From Eleusine coracana subsp. coracana (lineage: Eukaryota; Streptophyta; Magnoliopsida; Poales; Poaceae): a stretch of 64,000 bases of DNA. Below are positions 18,938 through 29,046 of this stretch, in pieces. Numbering within the stretch: position 1 is the first letter of the stretch; each line of letters begins with the position of its first letter. The stretch spans positions 21,487,164-21,551,163 of the forward strand of contig CM064427.1 in the NCBI GenBank assembly GCA_032690845.1, given 5' to 3'. The notes beneath the pieces are model-generated. The model was not told the DNA's origin and did no database searches. It saw only the letters and a list, made by a program, of their open reading frames with translations. The position numbers and the translations under genes are program-made.

Positions 18938-19957
18938 AATAATTGGATAGTTCTATTCTTTCCTAGCTATTCATAGCGTAGCTCCTTCGGAAGTTCCTTC
19001 TGTTCCACTTCTGGCGCTTCGTCTGGATCCAGCTGCCCGAGAGGTTCAAAATCAGGATTTTCCTCGTTGAGCCGATTGGCGCGAGGTTCGCACCGATCGG
19101 TGCAGGTAGTGTGCTTGAGCCGATCGGCGCAAGGGTCACACCGACCGGCGCTGGCAGTATACTTGTCAGTTCCACGCATGATGTGGTCCAGTGGGTCTCC
19201 CATATCCATCCCTATCCTCTTGTCTTCCTTTGGGCAGAATTCCTGATTGTAAGAAGAGTATTGATGAGACGGATCATTAAATTGAAATTGCACTTCTTCC
19301 TCTCCCAGGTGTAGCGTGATTTCACCTTTCCTAGCTTCCAAATCTCCTTTTTAATCACTGGCTTCATTGATTCCTTCAACCTTCGCATCCCTTCAACCAC
19401 TGGTTTAGTATTCTCCTCCAAGTTAATCTTGTGGGTGCAAAATGCTGGGCTAATTCCCTTGATGTCATCCAATGTGTAACCAATGGCCTTCTTATACCTT
19501 TTGAGCACAACAAGAAGCCTCTCTGTTTCTTCTTTCATTAGGATGTTGTTCACAATAACTGGATATGTTCTATTCTTTCCTAGATATTCATAGTGTAGCT
19601 CCTTCGGAAGTTCCTTCTGTTCCACTTCTGGCGCTTCGTCTGGATCCAGCTCCCCAAGAGGTTCAAAATTAGGATTTTCCTGGTTGAGCCGATCGGCGCT
19701 AGGGTCACGCCGATCAGTGCTGCCAGTATGATTAAGCCGATTGGCACAAGGGTCGCGCCGATCAGCGCTGGCAGTATACTTGTCAGTTCCACGCATGATG
19801 TGGTCCAGTGGATCTCCCATATCCATCCCTATCCTATCGTCTTCCTCTGGGCAGAATTCCTGATAGTAAGAAGAGTCTTGATGAGACGGATCATTAAATT
19901 GAAATTGCACTTCTTCCTCTCCCAGGTGTAGCGTGATTTGACCTTTCCCAGCATCCA
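18725..19957 (-). repeat. 617-bp direct duplication in element B pol
   Basis: 18725-19339 and 19340-19957 are two head-to-tail copies of the protease-end/RT-start segment (both contain ITLHLGEEEVQFQFNDPSHQ and YKKAIGYTLDDIKGISPAFC). The offset of matching bases is 617, not a multiple of three, so the duplication breaks the reading frame. The copies differ by many substitutions and are old relative to element C. Confidence 0.8.
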
Positions 19958-20906
19958 GAACAGCTTGTACTAATCTTAAGAATGGCCTTCTCAGAATGAT
20001 ATCTTCAACCCCAGTTTCTTTATTGTCTAGAACGAAGAAATCTACCGGCATTGTTTTTGAGCTGATCTCAATTTCAACATTCTTGATCACTCCCAGTGGC
20101 TTGGTTTTCCTACTATCCGCCATGGTCAGCTCAAGTTCAGTCCCCATCAGCCGCTGTTGAGTTCCATAAGGCATGCTCATGAATGCATCATAAGTCATCA
20201 AGCTGACACGGGAGCCAAAGTCACACAAGGCTTTCGGAAATTTCTTCCCCGATATCTCATAGGGTATGTACGGTTCTTCTTTTTCCTCTTCAGTGGCACC
20301 TACAGCATACACACCACATAATTCTTCGTAGGGGGATGGCTCAAAGCAACTGTCTAGCAATCTCTTCGCTTGTTTCACCTCTGTTCCATCAAGCTCTATA
20401 TCATCCTTGTAAAGCTTTCCTAAAACTCTCCCAATAATCTCTTGATCGAAAACTTCTGACTTGAGGCGATTACTTGGGAAACTAAACTCAGTTTCGGCTT
20501 CGGAGGCGTCTTGCGGATTGAAGGATCTTCTCATATTAAGCAATTCTTGTGAAAAATCAATGGGAATCCAGTCCATTGGCTCAAATTCGTCAAGTGGTTT
20601 AGCATTCGCCAATGTTCTATCCCCCTTCAGTTTAGCAAAATTCCCTTCCAATTCCTTCAGGTGGTTGTCCAGAATCGCAGCATCTATCTTGGTATATTCC
20701 TTGCTACTTGGCGGAGTCGTTAGGGTGATCGGTTCTCCTATTGTCACGACTACGCCGATCGGCTCAGAGACTACGTCGATCGGCGCACACGTCAGATCCA
20801 CAGAGGTGGGTCTGACGGGCTTTATTTCTTCAAATTGCTCCGAAGTAATCATTGATCTGCTCTCGGACATCAAGATCTGTTCAGCTGGCGACTCTTCCTT
20901 CTTCAT
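19212..20906 (-). pseudogene. Element B protease and RT N-terminus
   Basis: An open 564-codon frame. The protease motif is CDFGSRVSLM (the usual Asp-Leu/Phe-Gly-Ala/Ser form) with IILRRPFLRL as its flap-side partner. Then come a repetitive linker (DRRDPCANRLNHTGSTDRRD), the RT entry (ERLLVVLKRYKKAIGYTLDD) and KPVVEGMRRLKESMKP, after which the duplication junction shifts frame. The linker repeats are encoded by GCCGATCGGCG-type palindromes. Confidence 0.7.
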
Positions 20907-20945
20907 AACTTCTGGGCATTGTCGATTTGGTTCTAGATATTATTC

Positions 20946-21600
20946 CTAATGCTTGTGCAAAGCTTCATTCTCGGCAATTTTGCCTAACAATTCGATCCCT
21001 ACCTTAGCTGTCAATCTCAGAAAACTTCCTCCGGCCGATCCATCTAAATGCATCCTCGATGCCTTGTTTATGGCCATGTAGAAGGTTTGAGCGCACCTAT
21101 TCTCATCAATGCTAAGGTCAGTTCCTTGTTTCAATAATGTTTGAAAGCGTGCCCAGGCTTCCACGAGAGATTCTTCATCTTCTTGTAAGAAGTTCACCAC
21201 TTCCCTTCTCCACTTCTGCACCTTTGGCAAAGGAAAATAGTGGAGACAAAAATTTCCAACTAACTCACTCCACTTACCTTTTGCTTCTCGAGATGCTGCC
21301 TTGTGTCACTCTTTGGCTTTTCCTCCCAAAAAGAATGGGAAAAGCAGCCACCTGTAAAGATCCCAAGGCACTCCTTCATGATGGAATGTTTGGCAAAGTG
21401 CCTCCAAATCTTGTAAGTGAGTATACAGGTTCTCCTCTTTCGCTCCAAAGAACTTGTTTGCTTCCGCCATGCTAATGATGATGGGGTTCAACACATACGA
21501 GGAGGCCGTGGCCTTCTCATCTGAGGGTTGAGGCACCAGCACGTCTGGAGATGGTAGTGAAAGTTCCCTGAGCGTCCGAGAAGGTCCTGTCATACTCATC
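20946..21600 (-). pseudogene. Element B gag, frameshifted
   Basis: Two overlapping minus-strand frames give an Athila-like Gag: PIIISMAEANKFFGAKEENL, then DLYRWLLFPFFLGGKAKE, and downstream WRREVVNFLQEDEESLVEAW, FYMAINKASRMHLDGSAGGS. A frameshift near 21240-21300 separates them. No zinc knuckle is seen. Confidence 0.65.
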
Positions 21601-21692
21601 CTAAAAATTCACAGAAAATACAAAAACAAAAACAACTAGAAAAGAGAGGATTAGATGTTAGTAAAATATTAATATTAAAAGAACTGGCTTGT

Positions 21693-21710
21693 TCCCCGTA
21701 AACGATGCCA
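21693..21710 (-). other. Primer-binding site of element B
   Basis: The minus strand reads TGGCATCGTTTACGGGGA, 11 bp inside the LTR edge. It resembles the tRNA-Asp PBS with several changes. Confidence 0.6.
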
Positions 21711-22617
21711 GAAAAAGGGCTTGTTGGTCATAATTACGCACCAACTTATATACCCCAAGAGGACGGTGTACAGTTGTAGCTCTTTTCCCTACAGAGTGTT
21801 CTAAGGTTATCAAATCCACAGGGAACGAGTGGAACTAATACTATTAAAAGGTCACTAACAAATTGCAATGGATTGGTTGGTGTGAATGATAACGGTGAGA
21901 AAGTGGAAGGTGAATGTTATTGAAGAGGTAACAGGTTGATGAAGGATTCTCTCCTTTGGATTGGTTCACTAGCATGCAACCTTATTCTTATCAACTCGAG
22001 TGATGACTCTAATATTCTACAAAACATGGTGGTTTCGTTCACCCCGGCTGTCACTACAAAGGCTATTAGCTCCCCACTGGTTTCTTGCACTATGTAATGG
22101 GCAAAAGTGTATTGGCCGATACACTAATGAAAGGGATAGATAGATGTGCAATAAAGTTTATCACATAGATTAAATTCATTGAGAGAGTATCAACAAGTAT
22201 GAGAGTTACATGACCAGATTCCCGCACCAGAGAAGAGAATATGGGACTACTCACTCATCCTTTCGCTGGACATAGGAGAGGGGTGAGAAATAACGCTAGA
22301 ACGCGCACGAGCCGATCGACGCGACCTCCCTTCTGGTGGATCTCGTCGGTGTTGACGAACCTCCGCCGCCAATATCCTGGAACCCTAGTTTTAATAACTG
22401 ATTCTCGCGACCGCCGTCTCTCCTTGGTCGTCCTTGGCTCTTGATAATTATCTTCCTTTTATACTCGATGGGATTAGGTCAACTTCCACCGACTCTAACT
22501 CATACTGGGCTGGGCCTTCGTCTTTCCTGGACCGGATCATGTTTTAGTCATCTTTTCCTCCTGCGCCGATCGGCGCATGAGTCGCGCCGATCGGTGCAGC
22601 TCTGCATCTGCCCCATC

Positions 22618-23518
22618 TGATGAGGACATCACCCTTACGGATACACCCAGCACTCCGCCAACCAAAATACAAGTTCATGCGCGACAACTGAATTTACGGG
22701 TGAGCTTGTTCCTAATGATTCCTTTATGTGATTTTGAGAATAGATTGCTACCTAATGAATTAATTGTTGTTAGAAACCATGGAGATGATGATGAGATAGC
22801 TGGAGAGGTGATTGGAGACGTGATGGGCCAGCAAGGACGTCCAAGCCAAGGTGGAGGCCCAATCAAAACCGACTTCGAGTCTGTTTTGGAGCCCAGGACC
22901 AGTCTGCACTAAAACGGATGCCCAGGACGCATACGAACTCGGATTTGGACGTTCTATATATGCCTGGAAAGATAACGAAAAGCCCTTTCCAGCCCAACTG
23001 GTCCCATGTCAAAATTCGTCCCGAGCCGTCGGCAATCACTGAAATAATTCGACTTCCAGAATCTGTCCTGGTGCTGCGACACCATAATCGGTCTTTGGGC
23101 CATGTATGGAGTTGAGCCCACTTAGGGCTGCGTCCAGGGGGTCTTGCACGACCCTAGGGTCCTCATATACAGCCGTCACCTCTTCATTAGGGTTTGGGGT
23201 TTTGCTTAGATTATTCTGTTGATAACAGTTTCGCCGTTTGATCGGTTTGTGAGACTCCAACTTGTGAGATTTATCGTATACTTGCAAATTTGGTTGCATT
23301 CTTCTTTGTTCTTGCTTGTGTTCTTGATTTGCAGGCAAGGATAAGCCTTCTCGGCGAGGTCAATCGTTCTTGAACGGTTGATAACCAGAGGAGACGTTGT
23401 GCTGCGATTGCGGGGTTCAGAACGTATCGTTCGGAAGCCGGATCGATTTGTGTATCGCCTCCGCCTTAATCAAGATTATCAGAACCTATCGAAAGATCGG
23501 GAACCCTTGTCCACATCA
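22618..23518 (+). repeat. Element C 5' LTR
   Basis: 901 bp, differing from the 3' LTR by scattered substitutions only. It contains the same coding-like start (DEDITLTDTPSTPPTKIQ) as the 3' LTR because the pol end overlaps the LTR in this family. Confidence 0.95.
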
Positions 23519-23532
23519 AGTGGTATCAGATC

Positions 23533-24559
23533 TTCAGGTACACCGTTAGGTTCACCGTTATCCTTGTTATTTTGTTCAATCCTAGAGTCCAGAAAATTGC
23601 CCTACAAAAATATTTGTTCGTCGTGTTTCCGCTGTCCTACACCCCCCTTGTGCCTTGCAATTTTCAGTTTAGTTTGCTTCTCTGAATTTTAGCCCCTACA
23701 AGGTCATTGTGTTGTTGGTCTAGTACTTGTTCTTTGGTCTTGTTTGAGTCGTGTGTGTCCTTGTTCATAGACAATCAAGAAAAAAAAATCAGATTGTTGC
23801 ACACATTGAGAGAATTGTACTGCTGGAATTATTTGCACTAAATATTTATTTAACATCTAGCCTTCTATTTTTTGTGTGCAAAAGAAACTTAGAGTGTTTT
23901 CTGTTGCACGTTGCTCCTTGAGTCAAGAGATTGCTGCACGTTGTTGCATATGAGAATTGTCGGTTCAGTTCTACATGTACATCTATTCCTTACGTAAGAG
24001 TGTAAAAAAGAAAGTTTAGGTTTTTTCTTTGTGCTATAAAGTTCGCAACTCTTGCTGCAGTTCTATGTCAAAAAAATCATGAAAGAAGTAAAAGGCAAAG
24101 AGGTGCTGAAAAAAAAATAAGAAGAAAAAGCCGCACCTATAAGAAAGAAAAAAAAACTAAAGGAGAAGAGAAAAAAATTCAGAATTGCTTGCAGCCTTTG
24201 TGTCCTTTGTTGAGCCATTTGATTGCTTGCTTGAACTAGGTCCGAGACAAGTTTAGGCCAGTGACATAGACTAGCTTGGGACTATTATTCAGTTTTGCAA
24301 TTTCTGAATTGAAATTTTGCTAATCCTTGCTACTATAAATTGCCTACCTAGCTCCACATATATCCTTCTGAATAGGCACAGAACTTTGCACCCTCGCAAT
24401 CGTCGGATCACACTCTCCAAGGTATCCTCTGTTTTGCTACTAAGAATCTTGTAAGAACTCAGTTAGGTGCTGTCATTTGCTTGTTGAGAGTTTCCACCGT
24501 GATCAAACAGTGGTGATAGGAAAATATACTCTTGTGTGTTTTCTTGTTTTCTATTAACA
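23533..24559 (+). other. Element C leader, non-coding
   Basis: About 1 kb between PBS and ORF, with A-rich stretches near 24100-24180. No gag is seen. Confidence 0.6.
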
Positions 24560-26350
24560 ATGACAGGTTACAACACCGATGGTGATGAGTCGATGATGTC
24601 AAATGAGGTTGATACAAGTGTTGTAGCACAACGAGTGTTTAGTTCTCAAATGGAGAAGGTAGAGCAAAATCAAATGAACAACTTGTTTCAGACTCACTTT
24701 GTTGTGAAGGATCGACGTTGTCGTGTCATCATTGATGGAGAGAGTAGCAACAACATCGCAAGCTTGGAATTGGTCGAGAAGCTCGGCTTGACCACACAGC
24801 CACACCCGTGTCCATACTACATCCAATGGGTAAATTCTTGTGATAAGATAAAGGTAGATAAAACTGCACGCATTGAATTTTTTATTGGTTCTTATAAGGA
24901 TTGTGCAGATTTTGATATAGTGCCTATGCAAGCGTGTCATTTGTTATTGAGTAAGCCTTGGATTTCTACAAATAATGCTTTGCAGAATACCATTGCTAAT
25001 ACCTATTCATTTAAATACAATGATAGAAGAGTTACTCTTAAACCTATGTCTGCTGCTGAAATTTTAGAAGAGGATCAACAAAGACTTGAGAGAAGAAAGA
25101 ATGAACCATTTAGGAAAGAATGGACTACTTCAAATGTTGCAACACTTACATCAAAATCTGAATTAGATGATGAACATATTTCCTTGCCTCTTGTTGCAAC
25201 TAATACATTTCAGGTTCTACACAAAGAAGAGGATAGTGTGAAAGATGAAGAACATGTTGTTGTTTCAGGTAAGAGCTTTCTTGATGTGATGAATTGTTCC
25301 AACAATCTTGTTGTATTGGAACCTTGTCTTGATTTGCCTTTGCCACAAGTTGATTTATCTACTGATCCTTGTGATAAAGAGGAGTTGTGTGCCACTGCTT
25401 CACTTATACCTTTGCCACAACAAATGAACAAGATTGATGTTTTTGCTTATGATTCACCTACTAGTGCTGAAATAAAACATTTGATTTTAATAACATGTGA
25501 AAAGAATGAGCAGAAATTATTGTCTTCTCTAAATACTTTGGGTTATATTGAATTTGATGTTCTTTGTGATCTAAATACCGTGGAGAAGCAAATCTTTTCT
25601 CAAACTGAATTGCCTTTACTAACAAGAAACAAATTTTATGCTATAGGAAACTATGATCATAGAGGTGTATTTATGGTGCATAAAGTTTATATTTGCTCAA
25701 ACATGAATACTCCTTGTGTTGTACAACCAAATGATGAACTAGAAAACTGCAATAACAATTACCATGTCATGTCATGTTTTTCTAGTGTTTTTAAGATCAA
25801 ACATTGTCTACCTTGTGATAAGAGTGAGAATGATGCTCATATTGCTGACCAAGTTTTCAAAGAGATTATTAATTTGCACGGAATGCCTTTTACTGTAGAT
25901 TCTCATTGTGATGACAAATTTCATAATGCATATAAATCTGAGTTGCATCCCAAGTTTGGGAATAGTTCCACAATTAATATTTCAGATTTGAGACCATACA
26001 TGGGAGAAAGAGATGAGCTCGAGTCGAGGACGACTCTAATTCAAAAGGGGGAGAATGATGAGGACATCACCCTTACGGATACACCCAGCACTCCGCCAAC
26101 CAAAATACAAGTTCATGCACGACAACTGAATTTACGGGTGGGCTTGTTCCTAATGATTCCTTTATGTGATTTTGAGAATAGATTGCTATCTAATAAATTA
26201 ATTGTTGTTAGAAACCATGGACATGATGATGAGATAGCTGGAGAGGAGATTGGAGACGTGATGGGCCAGCAAGGATGTCCAAGCCAAGGTGGAGGCCCAA
26301 TCAAAACCGACTTCGAGTCTGTTTTGGAGCCCAGGACCAGTCTGCACTAA
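24560..26350 (+). CDS. Element C ORF: protease, linker, integrase remnants, runs into 3' LTR
   Basis: Open throughout, 596 residues from MTGYNTDGDESM (context acaATGaca; an in-frame ATG 24 bp upstream is also possible). Residues about 50-155 are a retroviral-type protease related region: CRVIIDGESSNNIASLELVE (usual DGGSCNNLAS), then PMQACHLLLSKPW. Residues about 180-430 are a poorly recognised acidic linker. About 435-460 resembles an integrase strand (FKEIINLHGMPFTVDSHCDD) and 475-510 the pol C-terminus (PKFGNSSTINISDLRPYMGE). The last 98 or so codons lie in the 3' LTR. RT, RNase H and most of integrase are absent, yet the frame is unbroken. Either a very recent internal deletion or a frame kept open because the protein matters. 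Confidence 0.7.
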   Translation: MTGYNTDGDESMMSNEVDTSVVAQRVFSSQMEKVEQNQMNNLFQTHFVVKDRRCRVIIDGESSNNIASLELVEKLGLTTQPHPCPYYIQWVNSCDKIKVDKTARIEFFIGSYKDCADFDIVPMQACHLLLSKPWISTNNALQNTIANTYSFKYNDRRVTLKPMSAAEILEEDQQRLERRKNEPFRKEWTTSNVATLTSKSELDDEHISLPLVATNTFQVLHKEEDSVKDEEHVVVSGKSFLDVMNCSNNLVVLEPCLDLPLPQVDLSTDPCDKEELCATASLIPLPQQMNKIDVFAYDSPTSAEIKHLILITCEKNEQKLLSSLNTLGYIEFDVLCDLNTVEKQIFSQTELPLLTRNKFYAIGNYDHRGVFMVHKVYICSNMNTPCVVQPNDELENCNNNYHVMSCFSSVFKIKHCLPCDKSENDAHIADQVFKEIINLHGMPFTVDSHCDDKFHNAYKSELHPKFGNSSTINISDLRPYMGERDELESRTTLIQKGENDEDITLTDTPSTPPTKIQVHARQLNLRVGLFLMIPLCDFENRLLSNKLIVVRNHGHDDEIAGEEIGDVMGQQGCPSQGGGPIKTDFESVLEPRTSLH

Positions 26351-26956
26351 AATGGATGCCCAGGACGCATACGAACTCAGATTTGGACGTTCTATATATG
26401 TCTGGAAAGATAACGAAAAGCCCTTTCCAACCCAACTGGTCCCATGTCAAAATTCGTCCCGAGCCGTCGGCAATCGCCGAAACAATTCGACTTCCAGAAT
26501 CTGTCCTGGTGCTGCGACACCATAATCGGTCTTTGGGCCATATATGGAGTTGAGCCCACTTAGGGATGCGTCCAGGGGGTCTTGTACGACCCTAGGGTCC
26601 TCATATACAGCCGTCGCCTCTTCATTAGGGTTTGGAGTTTTGCTTAGATTATTCTGTTGATAACAGTTTTGCCGTTTGATCGGTTTGTGAGACTCCAACT
26701 TATGAGATTTATCGTATACTTGCAAATTTGGTTGCATTCTTCTTTGTTCTTGCTTGTGTTCTTGATTTGCAGGCAAGGATAAGCCTTCTCGGCGAGGTCA
26801 ATCGTTCTTGAACGGTTGATAACCAGAGGAGACGTTGTGCTGCGATTGCGGGGTTCAGAACGTATCGTTCGGAAGCCGAATCGATTTGTGTATCGCCTCC
26901 GCCTTAATCAAGATTATCAGAACCTATCGGAAGATCGGGAACTCTTGTCCACATCA
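26056..26956 (+). repeat. Element C 3' LTR
   Basis: 901 bp, same ends as the 5' LTR, followed directly by the second CCATC. Confidence 0.95.
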
Positions 26957-27146
26957 CCATCTTCGTTATTCTTCAGCTCTTTATCCATAATTGCCCTGTT
27001 TTACACCTATTTCCTGCGATTACATCCAAAACAGAACAACTACAAATATATGCAAATATGAGGTTGATTGTTAGTCCAAACCACCAAATTAAGACGCAAA
27101 ACATCCCTTTTTGGTAGATAAAATGGGCATCTAGAAACCACCAACA

Positions 27147-27650
27147 GTTCCCCCACACTCAAATCATTGCTAGTCCTCGAGCAATACAAAATCAAATATC
27201 TAATAAGAATTTTCACGCCATCCCTCATGCAGTCAATCTCAATCATCATTTTTACTCGTTTATCCCGCCACAAAGATTTTCTCTCATCTCCTTTTAACCA
27301 ATCGGCATATCTTACTTGAACTTAATCAAATTACCACAAAACTTTTTCGAAAACAATTTTAGTTCTCCTCAACTCATCTTTTAGCATCAAACATCAAGCA
27401 TTCGGTCTCTTCTCTAGGTCTGTCAAGTGTATTTCCTTCCCTCTCCTATCTAATCAAGGATTATATGTGGATCTTGGAGGGCTATATAACTAAATTAAAC
27501 CATAAGATTAACCATGTCAACAATGTGCTCAATCATGCCTATTAAGAAAGAATTTTCTTGCAAAAGAACTTTTAATGGAGAAGAGGAATGTAGAAGATCT
27601 AAATGAAAATTCAATGAGAACAATTGGCAAAGAATGAGAAATACTCAGAA
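27147..27650 (-). other. 3' tail and PPT of a second element B body
   Basis: On the minus strand gagtgtgggggaac (27160-27147) is a PPT immediately ahead of the LTR. The rest is the non-coding Athila-type 3' region, including the ctcgaggactagcaatg motif. It ends at an abrupt junction with Tat pol sequence near 27650. Confidence 0.6.
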
Positions 27651-29046
27651 ATCTGCTTTCTTTGACGACCTTACTGCTTTGTTCAATAACCTTGACCGCG
27701 ATAAGCAAGTGGGTGTAGCCCCCGGGCGCTTTTTTGAGCGGACCAACCAGGTCCAATCCCAGACCACGAAAGGCCACGTGAGGGGGATTGTTTGAAGGGC
27801 CTGTGCTGGTAGGGTCGCATCGCCCACAACAGTTGGCCAGTAAAAGCCTTGGTGAAACGCATTGCCCACAAGGGTTCGAGGTGCGGCGTGATGACCACAG
27901 AACCCCCCCCCCCCTCGTGAATGTCGATGAGTAGGTGGACGCCTTTGTAGATGGGGATACAGCGCTGCATAACTTTGGTGACACTGCGCTTGTAAAGCTC
28001 CCCGTCGACTAGGGCGAAAGACTTGGCACGCCAATAGAGTCACTTGGCCTCAGTCCTGTCGATAGGAATGGTGCCCCGAGCCAAGTACTCGATGTACGGG
28101 ATTCTCCAGTCATCCCAGGGCTCAGCTCTCTCAACGCGGGTGTCGATTCGCTCAGCCTCGAGGTCGTCTGACCGGTCGTCCGGCTCACACGAGTCGCCTG
28201 GTCGGTCGATCTCCATGATGTCAGCATGCTGGGGTCAAGGGGGACCCTGTTTCCGCAAGCAGTCTATCGACCCTCAGACTGAGGCTGACGGAGTCGCTTG
28301 GGCCCTCTTCAGCCCTCGTAGGCTCCTTGGGCCGCACCGAAGGCTGGAACTGGTCGTTTGCGAAGACTCCCGGGGGAATCTACTCTTGACCAGACGCCAT
28401 CTTGGGCAACATCCGCCGCCTCGTTAAGACATCACGGGACATGGTTGAGCTCTAGACCATCGAATTTGCCTTTAAGCTTGCGAACTTCCTGGCAGTAGAG
28501 TGCCATGGTGTCGGTTTGACAGCTAGATTCTTTCATGACCTGGTCGATCACGAGCTGGGAGTCGCCCCGGATCTCTAGCCGCCAGATGCCTAGGTCGACG
28601 GCAATCTTTAGGCCCTTTACGAGTGCCTCATATTTGGCAATGTTATTTGAAGCGGGGAAATGCAGTTGAATTGCATATTTCGTACGTACCCTGAGTGGAG
28701 AAATGAAGACGAGGCTGACGCCCACGCTTGTTCGCATGAGCAACCCGTCGAATTACATGACCCAGTACTCCTGGTCGATCGGAGCGAACGGGAGTTGTGC
28801 TTCGGTCCACTCCGCCACGAAGTCGACGAGGACTTTGGACTTGATGGCCGCCAGAGGTTGGTACGTGACGTCGTGCCCCATCAGCTCCAGTGCCCACTTG
28901 GCGACCTTGCCTGCCGAGTCCTTGTTCTGTATAATTTCATGAAGCGAATAGGAAATTATGATGTGTACTGGGTGGGAGTCGAAGTAGTGCCGGAGCTTGT
29001 GCCTTGCGACCATCACCGTGTAGAGGATCTTGAGGATCTCCTGTAA
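27651..29046 (-). pseudogene. Tat-lineage gypsy RNase H and integrase fragment
   Basis: Minus strand, several frames. RNase H side: KWALELMGHDVTYQPLAAIK and DFVAEWTEAQLPFAPIDQEY (29016-28753), then FPASNNIAKYEALVKGLKIA, RGDSQLVIDQVMKESS (28743-28432). Integrase side (28043-27651): HHAAPRTLVGNAF, QGFYWPTVVGDA, LDLVGPLKKAPGGYTHLLIA, with a deletion over the CxxC half of the zinc finger. A run of 12 C at 27903-27914 shifts the frame. Upstream RT is lost at 29046. It could be the other side of element H. Confidence 0.7.

Larger units (their letters stand above)
22618..26956 (+). mobile_element. Element C: small RT-less gypsy element with perfect TSD
   Basis: 4339 bp. 5' LTR 22618-23518 and 3' LTR 26056-26956 are each 901 bp, begin TGATGAGGACATCAC and end CCACATCA. 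Target-site duplication CCATC at 22613-22617 and 26957-26961. PBS tggtatcagatc (23521-23532, initiator-Met type), PPT aaaagggggagaa (about 26043-26055). One ORF (24560-26350). LTR start, iMet PBS and an ORF running into the LTR resemble CRM-clade gypsy elements. It is inserted in the element B LTR and is among the youngest insertions here. Confidence 0.9.
17058..27146 (-). mobile_element. Element B: Athila-like gypsy with RT deletion, interrupted by element C
   Basis: Minus orientation. Right LTR 21722-22617 plus 26962-27146 (element C lies between), PBS 21693-21710, gag 20946-21600, protease/RT start 19340-20906, duplicated segment, RT-start/integrase fusion 17556-18937, left LTR fragment 17058-17555. 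The right LTR has a PBS on its left and a PPT on its right (27147-27164), so it is shared by two tandem element bodies. The right-hand body survives only as a 3' tail to about 27650. Athila lineage by protease, RT and integrase style. Confidence 0.75.
21722..27146 (-). repeat. Element B right LTR, split by element C
   Basis: 21722-22617 continues at 26962-27146, about 1081 bp, with TGTTGGT...ACCAACA ends. On the minus strand a TATA box (gagtataaaagg, about 22460) and R/U5 follow. U3 has palindromes GCGCCGATCGGCGC (about 22563-22576) and a near copy at 22584-22597. The two parts join exactly when element C and one CCATC are removed. Confidence 0.75.

Noticed and set aside
24560..26350. Element C as an endogenous pararetrovirus
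   Set aside because: It has proper LTRs, PBS, PPT and a 5-bp target-site duplication, and no movement or coat protein motifs.
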